Assembly: GCA_945906905.1 (NCBI GenBank) | Contig: CAMDSM010000004.1 | Location: 1-32,781 of the forward strand | From: Altererythrobacter xiamenensis | Lineage (GTDB): Bacteria > Pseudomonadota > Alphaproteobacteria > Sphingomonadales > Sphingomonadaceae | Reading direction: 5' to 3' | DNA length: 32,781 nucleotides | Made by a program: the position numbers and the translations under genes | The notes under the pieces: model-generated | Databases searched by the model: none | What the model was told of the DNA's origin: nothing | The model's input: only the letters and a program-made list of their open reading frames with translations | Shown here: in pieces, positions 24,561 to 32,781 of the stretch | How the letters are laid out: every line of letters starts with the position of its first letter | How positions within the stretch are numbered: position 1 is the stretch's first letter

Positions 24561-24950
24561 TCAGTTGAAGGTGCCGTCCAGTGCCTGGCCCTTGGGATCA
24601 GCGCCGAAGCGGTTTTCGCCTTTGGTGCCTTCAAGGCACATGAACACGATGACTGCGATGCTGCCGATGAACGGAATCAGCGCCAGCAGCACAAACCAGC
24701 CGGACTTATCCTGATCGTGGAAGCGGCGCACTTGCACTGCAATCGAGGGAACGATCACCCCCAGGCCGAACAGCGTGGTAATCGGACCATAAACGCCGCC
24801 AACCATCTGATTGATGCCCAAAATGCCTTCAACAATGCCGATGACAACGGCAGCAATCAAACAGCCGAGCACGAACATCCAGTATTCCTTGCGGCGCGAG
24901 CGACCCGAAAACTCGGCGTAGCGGCGCAGCGGCATCAACATCCAGTCCAT
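24561..24950 (-). CDS. DUF805 membrane protein (copy A)
   Basis: 129 residues. The DUF805 signature RYAEFSGRSRRKEYWMF is at 10-26 and the RRFHDQDKSGW motif at about 75-85, with four hydrophobic segments. Family members are small inner-membrane proteins of unknown function. A GAGGGG site stands seven bases before the ATG. The tail GENRFGADPKG is a conserved family ending. It lies 130 bases downstream of a second DUF805 gene on the same strand and converges on the ABC permease with a 3-base gap. Confidence 0.9.
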   Translation of the reverse strand: MDWMLMPLRRYAEFSGRSRRKEYWMFVLGCLIAAVVIGIVEGILGINQMVGGVYGPITTLFGLGVIVPSIAVQVRRFHDQDKSGWFVLLALIPFIGSIAVIVFMCLEGTKGENRFGADPKGQALDGTFN

Positions 24951-25080
24951 ATCTAATCCCCTCTTTTTTCCTCAAGACGCAAGAAAGCAACACACTTGCC
25001 ACCCCATGGCAAACAAAAAGGCACGGCGCGCCATCGATGTCTGCCATGGCAAGAACACTTAGTTGCCTGATTCCAAGCGC

Positions 25081-25524
25081 CTACTCGAAAACGCTGGCCC
25101 TGCTGGGATCCTTGGGATCGGGTCCATAGCTGTTTTCGCCGACAGTTCCAGGCAGAAACATCAACACCAGAAAGGCGATTCCAGTGATGAAACTGACCAG
25201 CGGCACAAACGAACAGACGATCACCCCGAGGTAAATCCACCCCGAAAGGTCACGATCATGCAGCCGCCGCACGGTCACCGCAATGCCGGGGATGATCATC
25301 GCCAACCAGAACAATACCATCAGCGCGATGCTCATCCAGAAAAGTGGGCCAGGTGCCTCACTCCCTTTCTGCAAATCCTCCGTAAGGACAATGCTCAGCA
25401 CCAAAGGGATGCACAGGGCGAGAAGGGCCAGAAAGAAGAACACCTGGAACATCCAGTATTCCATCCGCCGCGAACGCCCCGAAAATTCTGCGTAACGCTT
25501 AAGCGGCAAAATCATCCAATGCAT
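25081..25524 (-). CDS. DUF805 membrane protein (copy B)
   Basis: 147 residues. Same signature as copy A: RYAEFSGRSRRMEYWMF (10-26), RRLHDRDLSGW, and ending GENSYGPDPKD. It has a longer loop between helices 1 and 2 (LTEDLQKGSEAPGP). A very strong GAGGGGGG site is six bases upstream of the ATG. The nearly identical first 26 residues and the tandem same-strand layout point to local gene duplication followed by divergence of the helices. Function unknown. Confidence 0.9.
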   Translation of the reverse strand: MHWMILPLKRYAEFSGRSRRMEYWMFQVFFFLALLALCIPLVLSIVLTEDLQKGSEAPGPLFWMSIALMVLFWLAMIIPGIAVTVRRLHDRDLSGWIYLGVIVCSFVPLVSFITGIAFLVLMFLPGTVGENSYGPDPKDPSRASVFE

Positions 25525-25605
25525 AACGCCCCCCTCGATCCCGATGGGATACTACCCGCGCCGCAGGGCACCACAAGGCCAAAGAAAATGGCATAGGAAA
25601 TGGCC

Positions 25606-25633
25606 AAAAGAAAGGGGAGCCGAAGCCCCCCTT
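25606..25633 (-). terminator. Rho-independent terminator of the TonB receptor gene
   Basis: On the reverse strand: AAGGGGGGC, a TTCG tetraloop, GCTCCCCTT, then TTCTTTT. The 9-bp stem contains one G-U pair that exists only in the reverse-strand RNA (it is an A/C mismatch on the other strand). The U-rich run follows on that strand too, so orientation is clear. It is 25 bases beyond the receptor stop. Confidence 0.85.
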
Positions 25634-25657
25634 CCCGTAACGTCAGGCTGTTCAGCC

Positions 25658-28324
25658 TTAGAAGTCCTTGCGCACCGAAATGCCATAGGTCCGCGGCTGG
25701 TTGGGATAGCCCGAGATCGAGCGCGGCTGGCCGGGCGAATCGAACAGGCTCAGCAGGTAGCGGTCGTTGAGCAGATTGCGGCCCCAGATGCTGACATCCA
25801 GATCGAGGTCGGTGAACTCGTAAGTCAGCGAGGCCGACAGATCGTCCACCTGGCGCTGGAACGGCGCCGCCGCTGCAATCGCTGCTGCCTGGCCGCCCGA
25901 GAGGAAGCCCGGCAGACCTTCGATCACCTGAACGTTGCTTTCGTGGTGGAAGGTAGAGCGGGCGACCAACATGTCGCCATTGCCCAGATCCTGTTCCCAC
26001 TGCGCGCCGAGCACAATCGTCCACTCCGGAATGCCCGAGGGGCGCGTGCCCGACAGGTCACCAACGGTCGACAGCAGGAAGCTGACGTAGGTGGGATCGA
26101 GCCAGGTGACAGCGAAGTTGATCGACAGCGGATCGATCGGATTGGTCACTGTCTCCAGCTCGACACCCCAGGTGCGCTGCTTGCCGGCATTGGCCAGCAG
26201 GAAGCCGGTGCCGGTGAAGGTGTTCGACTGGAAGCCGTTGATATCCTGACGGAAGCCCGTGAGGTTCATCGAGAACATGTCCCAATCGCCCTTCAGGCCC
26301 ACTTCGATCACCTTGGCGTTTTCAGGCCCGGCAAAGCGGCTGCCCGAAGTCTGATTGTTGAACGTGGGGTTGGCGGCGCGCACCGCTGCCAGATCGCTCG
26401 CCAGCGGACGGCTGTCACGCGCCAGATTGAACGAGCTCGCCTTGAAGCCGGTGGCATAGGAGGCGTAGATGTTCAGATCGGGATTGACGTCGTATGCCAA
26501 GCGGACGGTGTAGCTGAAATCATTGTCATTGGTCGTCGCGCTTTCAATCGCATTGGGCACGTTGACGAAGCGCGGGAACAATTGCAGCGGACGGCCGACG
26601 AGGAAGGGATTTACCGCCGGGTTGTTCTGGTTGGCGGTGGCATTGGCCGTTGCGCCAGCCACGATGGTCGGGAAGGCCGCTGCGCCGCCTGCCCCGGCCG
26701 CGCTGGTCCCTGCGGCGAAGGAGCCAATTTCTGCTTGCGTCGCGGCCCGGCCGAGCATGAGTGCGTTGCCCACGGTAACCGCAATGCCCTGCGCCCGGAT
26801 CGCCCGGAAGCCCGCATCCACCAGATCAATGTTCGAGAACACGTCGAGCGACTGGTAATCGGTGACTATGGACTTGTCGTCCATGGTGTAGTTGCCGCCC
26901 AAGGTCAGCGTCAGTCCGTCGGTGATCTCGAAATCGAACTGCGCGAACAGGCTCAAGGCATCGTTGCTGAGCGCGAACTGGCCGGTTTCTGCCAGACCAG
27001 CCGAACCGAACTGGCCGATATATTGCGCCGGATTGCCATAGAGCGTGCCGATCGTGCCTTCGATGAACTGGATCGTGCTGCCGCTGCCATTGCCGCCTGC
27101 CGACAGATCGGCAAAGTTGCGGAAGCGGTTGCCCTTGAAGATGTCCTGATTTTCAACCACATTTTCGTCGAAGTAGAACACACCGGCAAGGAAGCTGACC
27201 GGACCGACTTCGCCGGTAACGCGGAATTCCTGGGTGAAGGAGTCCAGCGCCTGGGTCTGATAGCGTTGCAGCAAGTCAAGCGAGGTGAAATCAACGTCCT
27301 GATCATAAGCGCCCCGCGTTTCGCGATAGGCGGTGATCGAGGTCAGGTTGATATCACCCAGTTCCAGATCGAGTTGGCCCGAAATGCCGTAGTTCTCGAT
27401 ATCATTGGTCGAGGCGAAATTGTTGTAGACCACGTTCGCAAACGGATTGGCCGGGTCGGTCAGCTGCCCCCCCAGCCCAAGGATCGCCGCCGACGCTGCC
27501 GAACGCTGGACATTGACCACACCACAGCAATTTTCATCAATGCTGTCATAGTCGCCAATGATGCGGGCGGTGAAGTTGCTGCCGTTGTCGAACAGGAACT
27601 GGCCGCGCACGAACCAGCGGTCACGCTCGTTCGTTCGGCTGTTCGATGCTGGATCAACATTGTGGCCATCACGCTTGTTGATACCAGCAGCCACGCTCAC
27701 CGCCATGCTGTCAGACAGCGGGCCACTGGCGTAGACAGTCCCGACCATCGCATCCAGATTGCCATAGGCCACTTCGACCGAGCCTTCCGGCGTGAACGAG
27801 GGCGCTTCGGTAACCAGCGAGATTACACCGGCCGAGGCATTCTTGCCGAACAGCGTCGACTGCGGACCGCGCAGCACTTCGATGCGCGAAACGTTGGGCA
27901 GATCGCCGATCTGGGCGGCGGTGCGGCTGCGATAGACGCCATCGACGAACACGCCGACCGAAGGCTCAATCCCGGCATTGTTGGCACCATTGCCGAAACC
28001 GCGGATGATGAAATTGGTATTGGCCGAGCTTTGCAGTTGGTTGACCCGCAACGAGGGAACCACAGTCTGCAAATCGCGCAAGTCGCGAATCTGTTCGCGT
28101 TGCAGCGTTTCGCCGGTGGTCACACTGACCGCGACCGGGGTTTGCTGCAAGGTCGTCTCACGCTTGGTGGCGGTGACGAGAATCATATTGCCCTGAGCTT
28201 CTTCAACCACTTCCTCGGGCGCGTCCTGCGCCTGGGCGGCCATTGGCATGGCCAAGGCGATTGCGGCGACGCCGCAAAGAAGTGAGCGGGCATGTGCGAC
28301 CTGACCGGCGTTACGGATTTTCAT
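25658..28324 (-). CDS. TonB-dependent outer membrane receptor
   Basis: 888 residues from ATG 28324; ATG 28330 and TTG 28351 are alternatives, all near a GGAG-rich stretch. Signal peptide ends at AQA (30-32). A plug domain (about 50-175) shows ILVTATKRE, NFIIRGFG, VGVFVDGVYRSR and the LRGPQSTLFGKNASAGVI signature. The beta-barrel follows and ends in the terminal Phe (GISVRKDF) needed for outer-membrane insertion. An ENCCG loop (265-268 region) is frequent in sphingomonad receptors. An Ala/Gly/Thr-rich stretch at about 528-565 is probably an extracellular loop. It imports an unknown substrate using TonB energy; no siderophore, vitamin or sugar genes adjoin it, so the ligand cannot be inferred. 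Confidence 0.93.
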   Translation of the reverse strand: MKIRNAGQVAHARSLLCGVAAIALAMPMAAQAQDAPEEVVEEAQGNMILVTATKRETTLQQTPVAVSVTTGETLQREQIRDLRDLQTVVPSLRVNQLQSSANTNFIIRGFGNGANNAGIEPSVGVFVDGVYRSRTAAQIGDLPNVSRIEVLRGPQSTLFGKNASAGVISLVTEAPSFTPEGSVEVAYGNLDAMVGTVYASGPLSDSMAVSVAAGINKRDGHNVDPASNSRTNERDRWFVRGQFLFDNGSNFTARIIGDYDSIDENCCGVVNVQRSAASAAILGLGGQLTDPANPFANVVYNNFASTNDIENYGISGQLDLELGDINLTSITAYRETRGAYDQDVDFTSLDLLQRYQTQALDSFTQEFRVTGEVGPVSFLAGVFYFDENVVENQDIFKGNRFRNFADLSAGGNGSGSTIQFIEGTIGTLYGNPAQYIGQFGSAGLAETGQFALSNDALSLFAQFDFEITDGLTLTLGGNYTMDDKSIVTDYQSLDVFSNIDLVDAGFRAIRAQGIAVTVGNALMLGRAATQAEIGSFAAGTSAAGAGGAAAFPTIVAGATANATANQNNPAVNPFLVGRPLQLFPRFVNVPNAIESATTNDNDFSYTVRLAYDVNPDLNIYASYATGFKASSFNLARDSRPLASDLAAVRAANPTFNNQTSGSRFAGPENAKVIEVGLKGDWDMFSMNLTGFRQDINGFQSNTFTGTGFLLANAGKQRTWGVELETVTNPIDPLSINFAVTWLDPTYVSFLLSTVGDLSGTRPSGIPEWTIVLGAQWEQDLGNGDMLVARSTFHHESNVQVIEGLPGFLSGGQAAAIAAAAPFQRQVDDLSASLTYEFTDLDLDVSIWGRNLLNDRYLLSLFDSPGQPRSISGYPNQPRTYGISVRKDF

Positions 28325-28647
28325 GAGCATCTCCATCTCTCCTGCACTCAATGCGCGGACCTTCCTGGACCTGTCGCACCTGACGTGAACACATTGATTA
28401 GGCTGCGCGCCCTAGTTTAGGCAACGGTTAAGAACAATTGCTCGGTTGGAAAGGTTGCATTTGAAACCGCACCTGTATCAATTTCGCCACAATAGCGCTG
28501 ATTTGCCCGCAAATTGGGGCCATTATTCCCCTTGGCCGGTCCAATGCGTTGCCGCCTTGCGGTTGCGGCCCTCCTGAGCTAGAGCGCGCGGAAATCTTCG
28601 CAGGTGCAGCAACGGCTCTCCTGCCCCATTATCCAAAGGCACTTTCT
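28325..28647. other. Divergent intergenic region between TonB receptor and typA
   Basis: About 320 bases with no supported gene. It must hold the promoters of both genes. The only typA promoter candidate I see is TTGCGG (28557-28562), 17 bases, TAGAGC (28580-28585), which is a weak match. Toward the receptor the AT-richer part (28381-28470) contains several poor candidates and none stands out. No cobalamin-type or other riboswitch landmark is evident. An in-frame upstream extension of typA to 28549 lacks family similarity. Confidence 0.4.
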
Positions 28648-30474
28648 ATGTCCGCGCCCCTCCGCAATGTGGCGATCATTGCCCACGTCGACCATGGCAA
28701 AACCACGCTGGTTGACCAGATGTTCCGCCAATCCGGCACCTTCCGCGAAAATCAGCGGATCGAAGAGCGGGCGATGGATTCGAACGATCTTGAGAAAGAG
28801 CGCGGCATCACCATTCTGGCCAAGTGCACTTCGGTCGAATGGGAAGGCATGCGCATCAACATCGTCGACACCCCAGGACACGCCGATTTCGGCGGCGAGG
28901 TGGAGCGGATCCTCTCGATGGTCGACGGCGTGATCCTGTTGGTCGATTCGAGCGAAGGCGCCATGCCGCAAACCAAGTTCGTCACTGGCAAGGCGCTCAG
29001 CCTCGGCCTGCGCCCGATCGTGGTGGTCAACAAGGTCGACCGTCCGGATGAGCGCATCCAGGAAGTGCTCGACGAGGTGTTCGATCTGTTTGTCAGCCTC
29101 GAAGCCACCGACGAACAGCTCGACTTCCCCGTGCTCTATGCCTCTGGCCGCAATGGCTATGCCAATGAAAACCCCGATTTGCGCGAAGGCACGCTGAACC
29201 CGCTATTCCAGAAGATCGTCGATCACGTGCCCGCCCCCAGCGCCGATGAGGACGGGCCATTCAAGTTCCTCGTCACCCTGCTCGATCGCGACAACTTTCT
29301 TGGCCGCATCCTGACGGGCCTGGTGTTCTCCGGCTCGGTCAAGGTGAACGAGCCGATCCACGCCATCGATTCCACCGGCAAGGTGATCGAAACTGGCCGC
29401 GCTTCCAAGCTGCTGTCGTTCCGCGGCCTTGAGCGGGTGCCGGTGGACGAAGTGCGCGCGGGCGACATTGTCTCCATCGCCGGCCTCACCGCCGCCACCG
29501 TTTCCAACACCATCGCCCACCCCTCGGTCACCGAACCGCTGCATGCCCAGCCGATCGATCCGCCTACGCTGTCGATGCGCTTTGCCGTGAATGACAGCCC
29601 GCTCGCCGGGCGCGAGGGCACCAAGGTGACCAGCCGCATGATCCGTGATCGGCTGGAGCGTGAGGCCGAAAGCAATGTTGCCATCAAGGTCACCGAAAGC
29701 GCCGACAAGGACAGCTTCGAAGTGGCCGGGCGCGGCGAATTGCAGCTCGGCGTGCTGATCGAACAGATGCGCCGCGAAGGCTTCGAACTGGGCATCAGCC
29801 GCCCGCGCGTGATCTATGGCGAGGATGACCAGGGCAAGCGTACCGAGCCGTTTGAAGTGGTCGTCATCGATGTGGATGACGAATATGCCGGCACGGTCGT
29901 CGAAAAGATGGCCCAGCGCAAGGGCGAGATGACCGACATGCGCCCCAGCGGCGGCGGCAAAACCCGCATCACGTTCAGCGCCCCGTCGCGCGGCCTGATC
30001 GGCTATCACGGCGAATTCCTGTCCGACACCCGCGGCACCGGCATCATGAACCGCCTGTATGAGAAGTATGCACCCCACAAGGGCCGCATCGACGGGCGCG
30101 GCAATGGCGTGCTGATCTCGATGGAATCGGGCGACGCAGTGGCCTATTCGCTCAACATGCTGGAGGAACGCGGCACGCTTTTCATTGGCTCGGGCACCAA
30201 GCTGTATGAAGGCATGATCATTGGCGAGAACGCCAAGCCGGATGACCTTGAGGTCAACCCGATGAAGTCCAAGGCGCTGACCAACTTCCGCTCCACCGGC
30301 AAGGACGACGCCATCCGCCTGACCCCACCGCGCGTGATGACGTTGGAACAAGCCATCGCCTATATCGACGATGACGAGATGGTCGAAGTGACCCCGCAAA
30401 GCATCCGCCTGCGCAAGGTCTACCTCGACCCGCACGAGCGCAAGCGCCACCGGCGCAAGAACGAAGCGGCCTGA
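28648..30474 (+). CDS. typA: Ribosome-associated translational GTPase TypA/BipA
   Basis: 608 residues (E. coli BipA has 607). The GTPase domain has G1 AHVDHGKT (12-19), the effector segment with RGITI (52-56), G3 DTPGH (74-78) and G4 NKVD (128-131). Elongation-factor-like domains II, III and V and the BipA-specific C-terminal domain follow, with landmarks such as [18 protein letters not shown] and GRNGYA. BipA binds the 70S ribosome at the EF-G site and helps 50S assembly and translation under stress or cold. The start at 28648 matches the family beginning ([15 protein letters not shown]) and has AAAGG upstream. Confidence 0.97.
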   Translation: MSAPLRNVAIIAHVDHGKTTLVDQMFRQSGTFRENQRIEERAMDSNDLEKERGITILAKCTSVEWEGMRINIVDTPGHADFGGEVERILSMVDGVILLVDSSEGAMPQTKFVTGKALSLGLRPIVVVNKVDRPDERIQEVLDEVFDLFVSLEATDEQLDFPVLYASGRNGYANENPDLREGTLNPLFQKIVDHVPAPSADEDGPFKFLVTLLDRDNFLGRILTGLVFSGSVKVNEPIHAIDSTGKVIETGRASKLLSFRGLERVPVDEVRAGDIVSIAGLTAATVSNTIAHPSVTEPLHAQPIDPPTLSMRFAVNDSPLAGREGTKVTSRMIRDRLEREAESNVAIKVTESADKDSFEVAGRGELQLGVLIEQMRREGFELGISRPRVIYGEDDQGKRTEPFEVVVIDVDDEYAGTVVEKMAQRKGEMTDMRPSGGGKTRITFSAPSRGLIGYHGEFLSDTRGTGIMNRLYEKYAPHKGRIDGRGNGVLISMESGDAVAYSLNMLEERGTLFIGSGTKLYEGMIIGENAKPDDLEVNPMKSKALTNFRSTGKDDAIRLTPPRVMTLEQAIAYIDDDEMVEVTPQSIRLRKVYLDPHERKRHRRKNEAA

Positions 30475-30533
30475 TCGCACCTCCGCTTTAACGCTTTTTG
30501 ACACCAGCCCCGCCAGCGCCCATTGAGCGCGCC

Positions 30534-31685
30534 ATGAAACTCGCCCATTTCGACCACGCCCTTTTTCTGCGCGACTACTGGCAGAAACGCCCGCTGTTGA
30601 TCCGCAATCCCTGGGACCAGTGGAACAATCCGCTGGACCCCGATGAGCTGGCCGGACTCGCCTGCGAGGAGGGTGTGGAATCGCGGTTGATCGTTCGCGA
30701 GGGGGAGCGGCTGGCGCTGGAAACTGGCCCTCTGCCGGAGGAGCGGTTTGGCCAGCTGGCAGGCGCGACCGCCACCTTGCTGGTGCAAGCGGTCGATCAC
30801 CATGTGCCGCAAGTCGCCGCGCTGATCGAGCCGTTCCGGTTTGTGCCCGATTGGCGGATTGACGATGTGATGGTCAGCTATGCCGTCGATGGCGGCGGAG
30901 TCGGGCCGCATTTTGACCAGTATGACGTGTTCCTGATCCAGGGCCTTGGACGGCGTCGCTGGAGCGTGGGGCCAGTATGCGATGCCGACACGCCGCTGCT
31001 GCCGCACGATGACTTGCGCCTGATCGCCGATTTCACCGCGACCGAGGAATGGGTGCTTGAGCCCGGCGATATCCTTTATGTCCCGCCGCGCTATGCCCAT
31101 GACGGGGTGGCGGTGAGCGATGATTGCATGACCTATTCGATCGGATTTCGCGCGCCGTCACTGGCCGAACTGGTCGAAGGCTGGGGCGAACATCAGGCCG
31201 ACGCCTTGCCCGATGACCTGCGCTATACTGACCCCGATCTGACCGCGCAGGCCCATCCCGGCGAAATCAGCCCGCACGCGCTCGACCGATTGCATCGACT
31301 GGTGCAAGCATCGCTGGGCGATCGCTCTGCCTTTGCCCGCTGGTTCGGGGCCTATGCCAGCCAGCCCAAATATCCCGAGATCGACTGGCGGCCCGATGAG
31401 CCGCTGGCGCAGGCCGAAGTGTGCGCTCGGCTGGCCGAGGGTGTGGGCCTGAGCCGCAATCCGGCCAGCCGCTTTGCCTTCATCCGCCGGCCTGACGAGG
31501 CGGTCGTGCTGTTCGTGGATGGCGAGGCGATTGATTGCGCGGGGCATCGCGCCATGTTTGCCGAGCTGATCTGTGGTGGACTGGAAGCGCAATTGTCCCC
31601 TGCCCTCGCTGTTGCGCCGGACGTGGTCGATCTGGTCACCCTGCTGGTCAACAACGGCAGCCTAGCGTTTACGGAGGCGGAATAG
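30534..31685 (+). CDS. roxA: JmjC-fold ribosomal oxygenase RoxA (L16 arginine hydroxylase)
   Basis: 383 residues (E. coli YcfD/RoxA 373). Fe(II)/2-oxoglutarate oxygenase; in E. coli it hydroxylates Arg81 of ribosomal protein L16. The iron triad HxD...H is seen as H126/D128 in GPHFDQYDVF and H189 in RYAHDG, with the YVPPRY turn before the last His. The N-terminal FLRDYWQKRPLLIRN is the family opening, and the C-terminal winged-helix part fits the dimeric RoxA layout. ATG 30534 is preferred over the upstream 30498 start because it begins with the conserved segment. It lies 59 bases after typA and six before rluE. Confidence 0.9.
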   Translation: MKLAHFDHALFLRDYWQKRPLLIRNPWDQWNNPLDPDELAGLACEEGVESRLIVREGERLALETGPLPEERFGQLAGATATLLVQAVDHHVPQVAALIEPFRFVPDWRIDDVMVSYAVDGGGVGPHFDQYDVFLIQGLGRRRWSVGPVCDADTPLLPHDDLRLIADFTATEEWVLEPGDILYVPPRYAHDGVAVSDDCMTYSIGFRAPSLAELVEGWGEHQADALPDDLRYTDPDLTAQAHPGEISPHALDRLHRLVQASLGDRSAFARWFGAYASQPKYPEIDWRPDEPLAQAEVCARLAEGVGLSRNPASRFAFIRRPDEAVVLFVDGEAIDCAGHRAMFAELICGGLEAQLSPALAVAPDVVDLVTLLVNNGSLAFTEAE

Positions 31686-31691
31686 GGCCGA

Positions 31692-32246
31692 ATGCTGATC
31701 GCGTTCAACAAGCCTTTTGGCGTGCTGTGCCAGTTCACCAATGAACGCACCGGACCGCCGCGCCCGACCTTGGCTGATTTCGTTGCAGTGCCCGATGTTT
31801 ACCCCGCCGGACGGCTCGATCTCGACAGCGAGGGCCTGCTGCTGTTGACCGACGATGGTCGTTTGCAGGCGCGCATCGCCGATCCGCGCTTCAAATTGCC
31901 CAAGACCTATCTGGTGCAAGTGGAAGGCGAACCCGAAGATGCGGCGCTGGCGGCTCTGCGCTCCGGGGTGCGGCTGAAGGATGGCATGACCCTGCCCGCC
32001 GAGGCCGAGCGGATCGCCATACCGCCGCTGTGGCCGCGCGATCCGCCGGTGCGGTTCCGCAAGTCTGTGCCCGATTGCTGGCTGCAACTGACGATCCGCG
32101 AAGGTCGCAACCGCCAGGTGCGGCGGATGACGGCTGCGGTTGGCCTGCCCACGCTGCGGCTGGTCCGGTGGGCAATTGGCGGTGTGACGCTGGACGGGAT
32201 CGCACCGGGTGAATGGCGGCAGGTCGCAGCGCAGGACTGGCGATGA
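31692..32246 (+). CDS. rluE: 23S rRNA pseudouridine synthase RluE (U2457 type)
   Basis: 184 residues. Opening [12 protein letters not shown], catalytic motif [16 protein letters not shown] with Asp43, [24 protein letters not shown] and [21 protein letters not shown] are all close to E. coli RluE, which makes pseudouridine at 23S position 2457 near the peptidyl transferase centre. There is no S4 domain, as in RluE. A strong GGAGGCGGAATAGGG run precedes the ATG and overlaps the end of roxA. It continues the typA-roxA transcription unit. Confidence 0.92.
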   Translation: MLIAFNKPFGVLCQFTNERTGPPRPTLADFVAVPDVYPAGRLDLDSEGLLLLTDDGRLQARIADPRFKLPKTYLVQVEGEPEDAALAALRSGVRLKDGMTLPAEAERIAIPPLWPRDPPVRFRKSVPDCWLQLTIREGRNRQVRRMTAAVGLPTLRLVRWAIGGVTLDGIAPGEWRQVAAQDWR

Positions 32247-32295
32247 CATGCGACTCCCGCTTGCCGCTCTCGACCATCAACCCTATGGCACGGCG

Positions 32296-32781
32296 ATGAA
32301 TATCGCCGATCTGCGTGTGGCCCTGTTCAGCGGCAACTATAACTATGTCCGCGATGGGGCCAATCAGGCGCTCAACAGGCTGGTTGATTACCTGCTGCGG
32401 CAGGGTGCATCGGTGCGCGTCTATTCGCCCAAGGTTGACTGCCCGGCGTTTGAGCCGGCGGGCGAGCTGGTCGGCCTGCCCAACTGGCCCATCCCCGGGC
32501 GCGGCGAATATCGCCTCCCGCTGAACCTTTCGGCCGAGGTGAAGCGCGATCTGACTGACTTTGCCCCCAATCTGGTCCATGTCGCCAGCCCCGATCCCGC
32601 CGGGCACCGAGCGGTCAGCTGGGCGCGGGATCGCAAATTGCCGATCCTGGCCAGCGTTCACACCCGGTTTGAAACCTACCCGCGCTATTACGGCATGGCC
32701 TTCCTTGAGCCACTGGCCGAGGCAATTCTGCGGCGGTTCTACAACCGCTGCGATGCGCTGGTCGCGCCGTCTGAAAGCATG
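32296..32781 (+). CDS. GT4-type glycosyltransferase, 3' truncated by the window edge
   Basis: The frame stays open from ATG 32296 to the last base (162 codons), so the gene continues outside. The N-terminal Rossmann half of a GT-B glycosyltransferase is visible: VALFSGNYNYVRDGANQALNRL, then VRVYSPK, PNLVHVASPD, the ASVHTRFETYPRYY segment and CDALVAPSE at the end of the acceptor domain. This matches the group of mannosyl/glucosyl lipid-type transferases (MgtA/SqdX-like). An in-frame ATG at 32248 would add 16 residues, with AGGA eleven bases upstream; 32296 better fits the family start. The nucleotide-sugar domain is not in the window, so donor and product are open. Confidence 0.85.
   Translation, partial: MNIADLRVALFSGNYNYVRDGANQALNRLVDYLLRQGASVRVYSPKVDCPAFEPAGELVGLPNWPIPGRGEYRLPLNLSAEVKRDLTDFAPNLVHVASPDPAGHRAVSWARDRKLPILASVHTRFETYPRYYGMAFLEPLAEAILRRFYNRCDALVAPSESM

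Noticed and set aside
25544-28285. A 913-codon open frame on the forward strand, antisense to the TonB-dependent receptor.
   Set aside because: Its translation is Arg/Ala/Gly-rich with no domain or signal, and the receptor on the other strand is unmistakable. Long antisense frames are expected from GC-rich third-position bias.
28381-28470. Possible -35/-10 pairs for the TonB receptor gene.
   Set aside because: Several weak matches with similar scores by eye; none is better than chance in this AT-richer stretch.
28549-28647. A 33-residue N-terminal extension of TypA.
   Set aside because: The extension is Cys/Pro-rich and absent from the family; the internal ATG at 28648 has a ribosome binding site and matches the canonical start.
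1-32781. Search for CRISPR repeats, tRNA genes, insertion sequences, phage genes, toxin-antitoxin pairs or defence islands.
   Set aside because: No spaced direct repeats, cloverleaf, transposase motif or paired small toxin-like gene was seen on either strand.

Overview
The window is a gene-dense, GC-rich stretch of bacterial chromosome. I read it as an alphaproteobacterium, most likely from the Sphingomonadales (Erythrobacteraceae or sphingomonad type). The basis is the protein set: a sphingomonad-style TonB-dependent receptor, a quinohemoprotein dehydrogenase next to a Baeyer-Villiger monooxygenase, a NodT-type efflux channel, and a tesA/ybbA/ybbP-type divergent locus. This placement is an inference from protein flavour, not from a marker gene. 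I see no tRNA, rRNA, insertion sequence, phage gene or CRISPR array.

Layout. 1-2160 (+): the 3' part of biotin synthase bioB, a small three-helix membrane protein, and a protein with two NTF2-like domains. 2060-5623 (-): a tight four-gene operon encoding a HupE/UreJ-like membrane protein, a secreted metallo-beta-lactamase-fold hydrolase, an XdhC-family protein and a MobA-like nucleotidyltransferase. 5771-10421 (+): a complete tripartite efflux operon of outer-membrane channel, periplasmic adaptor, ABC ATPase and FtsX-fold permease, all overlapping or nearly so. 10425-11375: a pirin (-) and a 44-residue membrane protein (+).

11388-20547 is the accessory, catabolic heart of the window. A hormone-sensitive-lipase-type esterase and a Baeyer-Villiger monooxygenase (-) face a probable lipoprotein PQQ/heme c alcohol dehydrogenase and an exported protein made of two copies of one ~280-residue module (+). 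These run into an aldehyde dehydrogenase and 4-hydroxybenzoate 3-monooxygenase pobA (-). Together they could oxidise an alcohol to a ketone, insert oxygen to give an ester, hydrolyse it, and pass aromatic aldehydes through 4-hydroxybenzoate to protocatechuate. The chemistry of each enzyme is well supported; one joined pathway is inference.

20609-24557 is the conserved tesA-like esterase divergent from an ABC ATPase and a large FtsX permease. 24561-25524 (-) holds two DUF805 paralogues, and 25658-28324 (-) a TonB-dependent receptor whose gene is followed by a convincing rho-independent terminator. 28648-32246 (+) is typA, roxA and rluE, three genes that each act on the large ribosomal subunit. 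The window ends inside a GT4-type glycosyltransferase.

The least explained items are the internally duplicated exported protein at 16194-17948 with its dehydrogenase partner, the 44-residue membrane protein at 11241-11375, and the HupE/MBL/XdhC/MobA operon with no molybdoenzyme beside it. I did not find a clearly new multi-gene system such as a defence island; the best candidate for undescribed biology is the dehydrogenase/duplicated-module pair.
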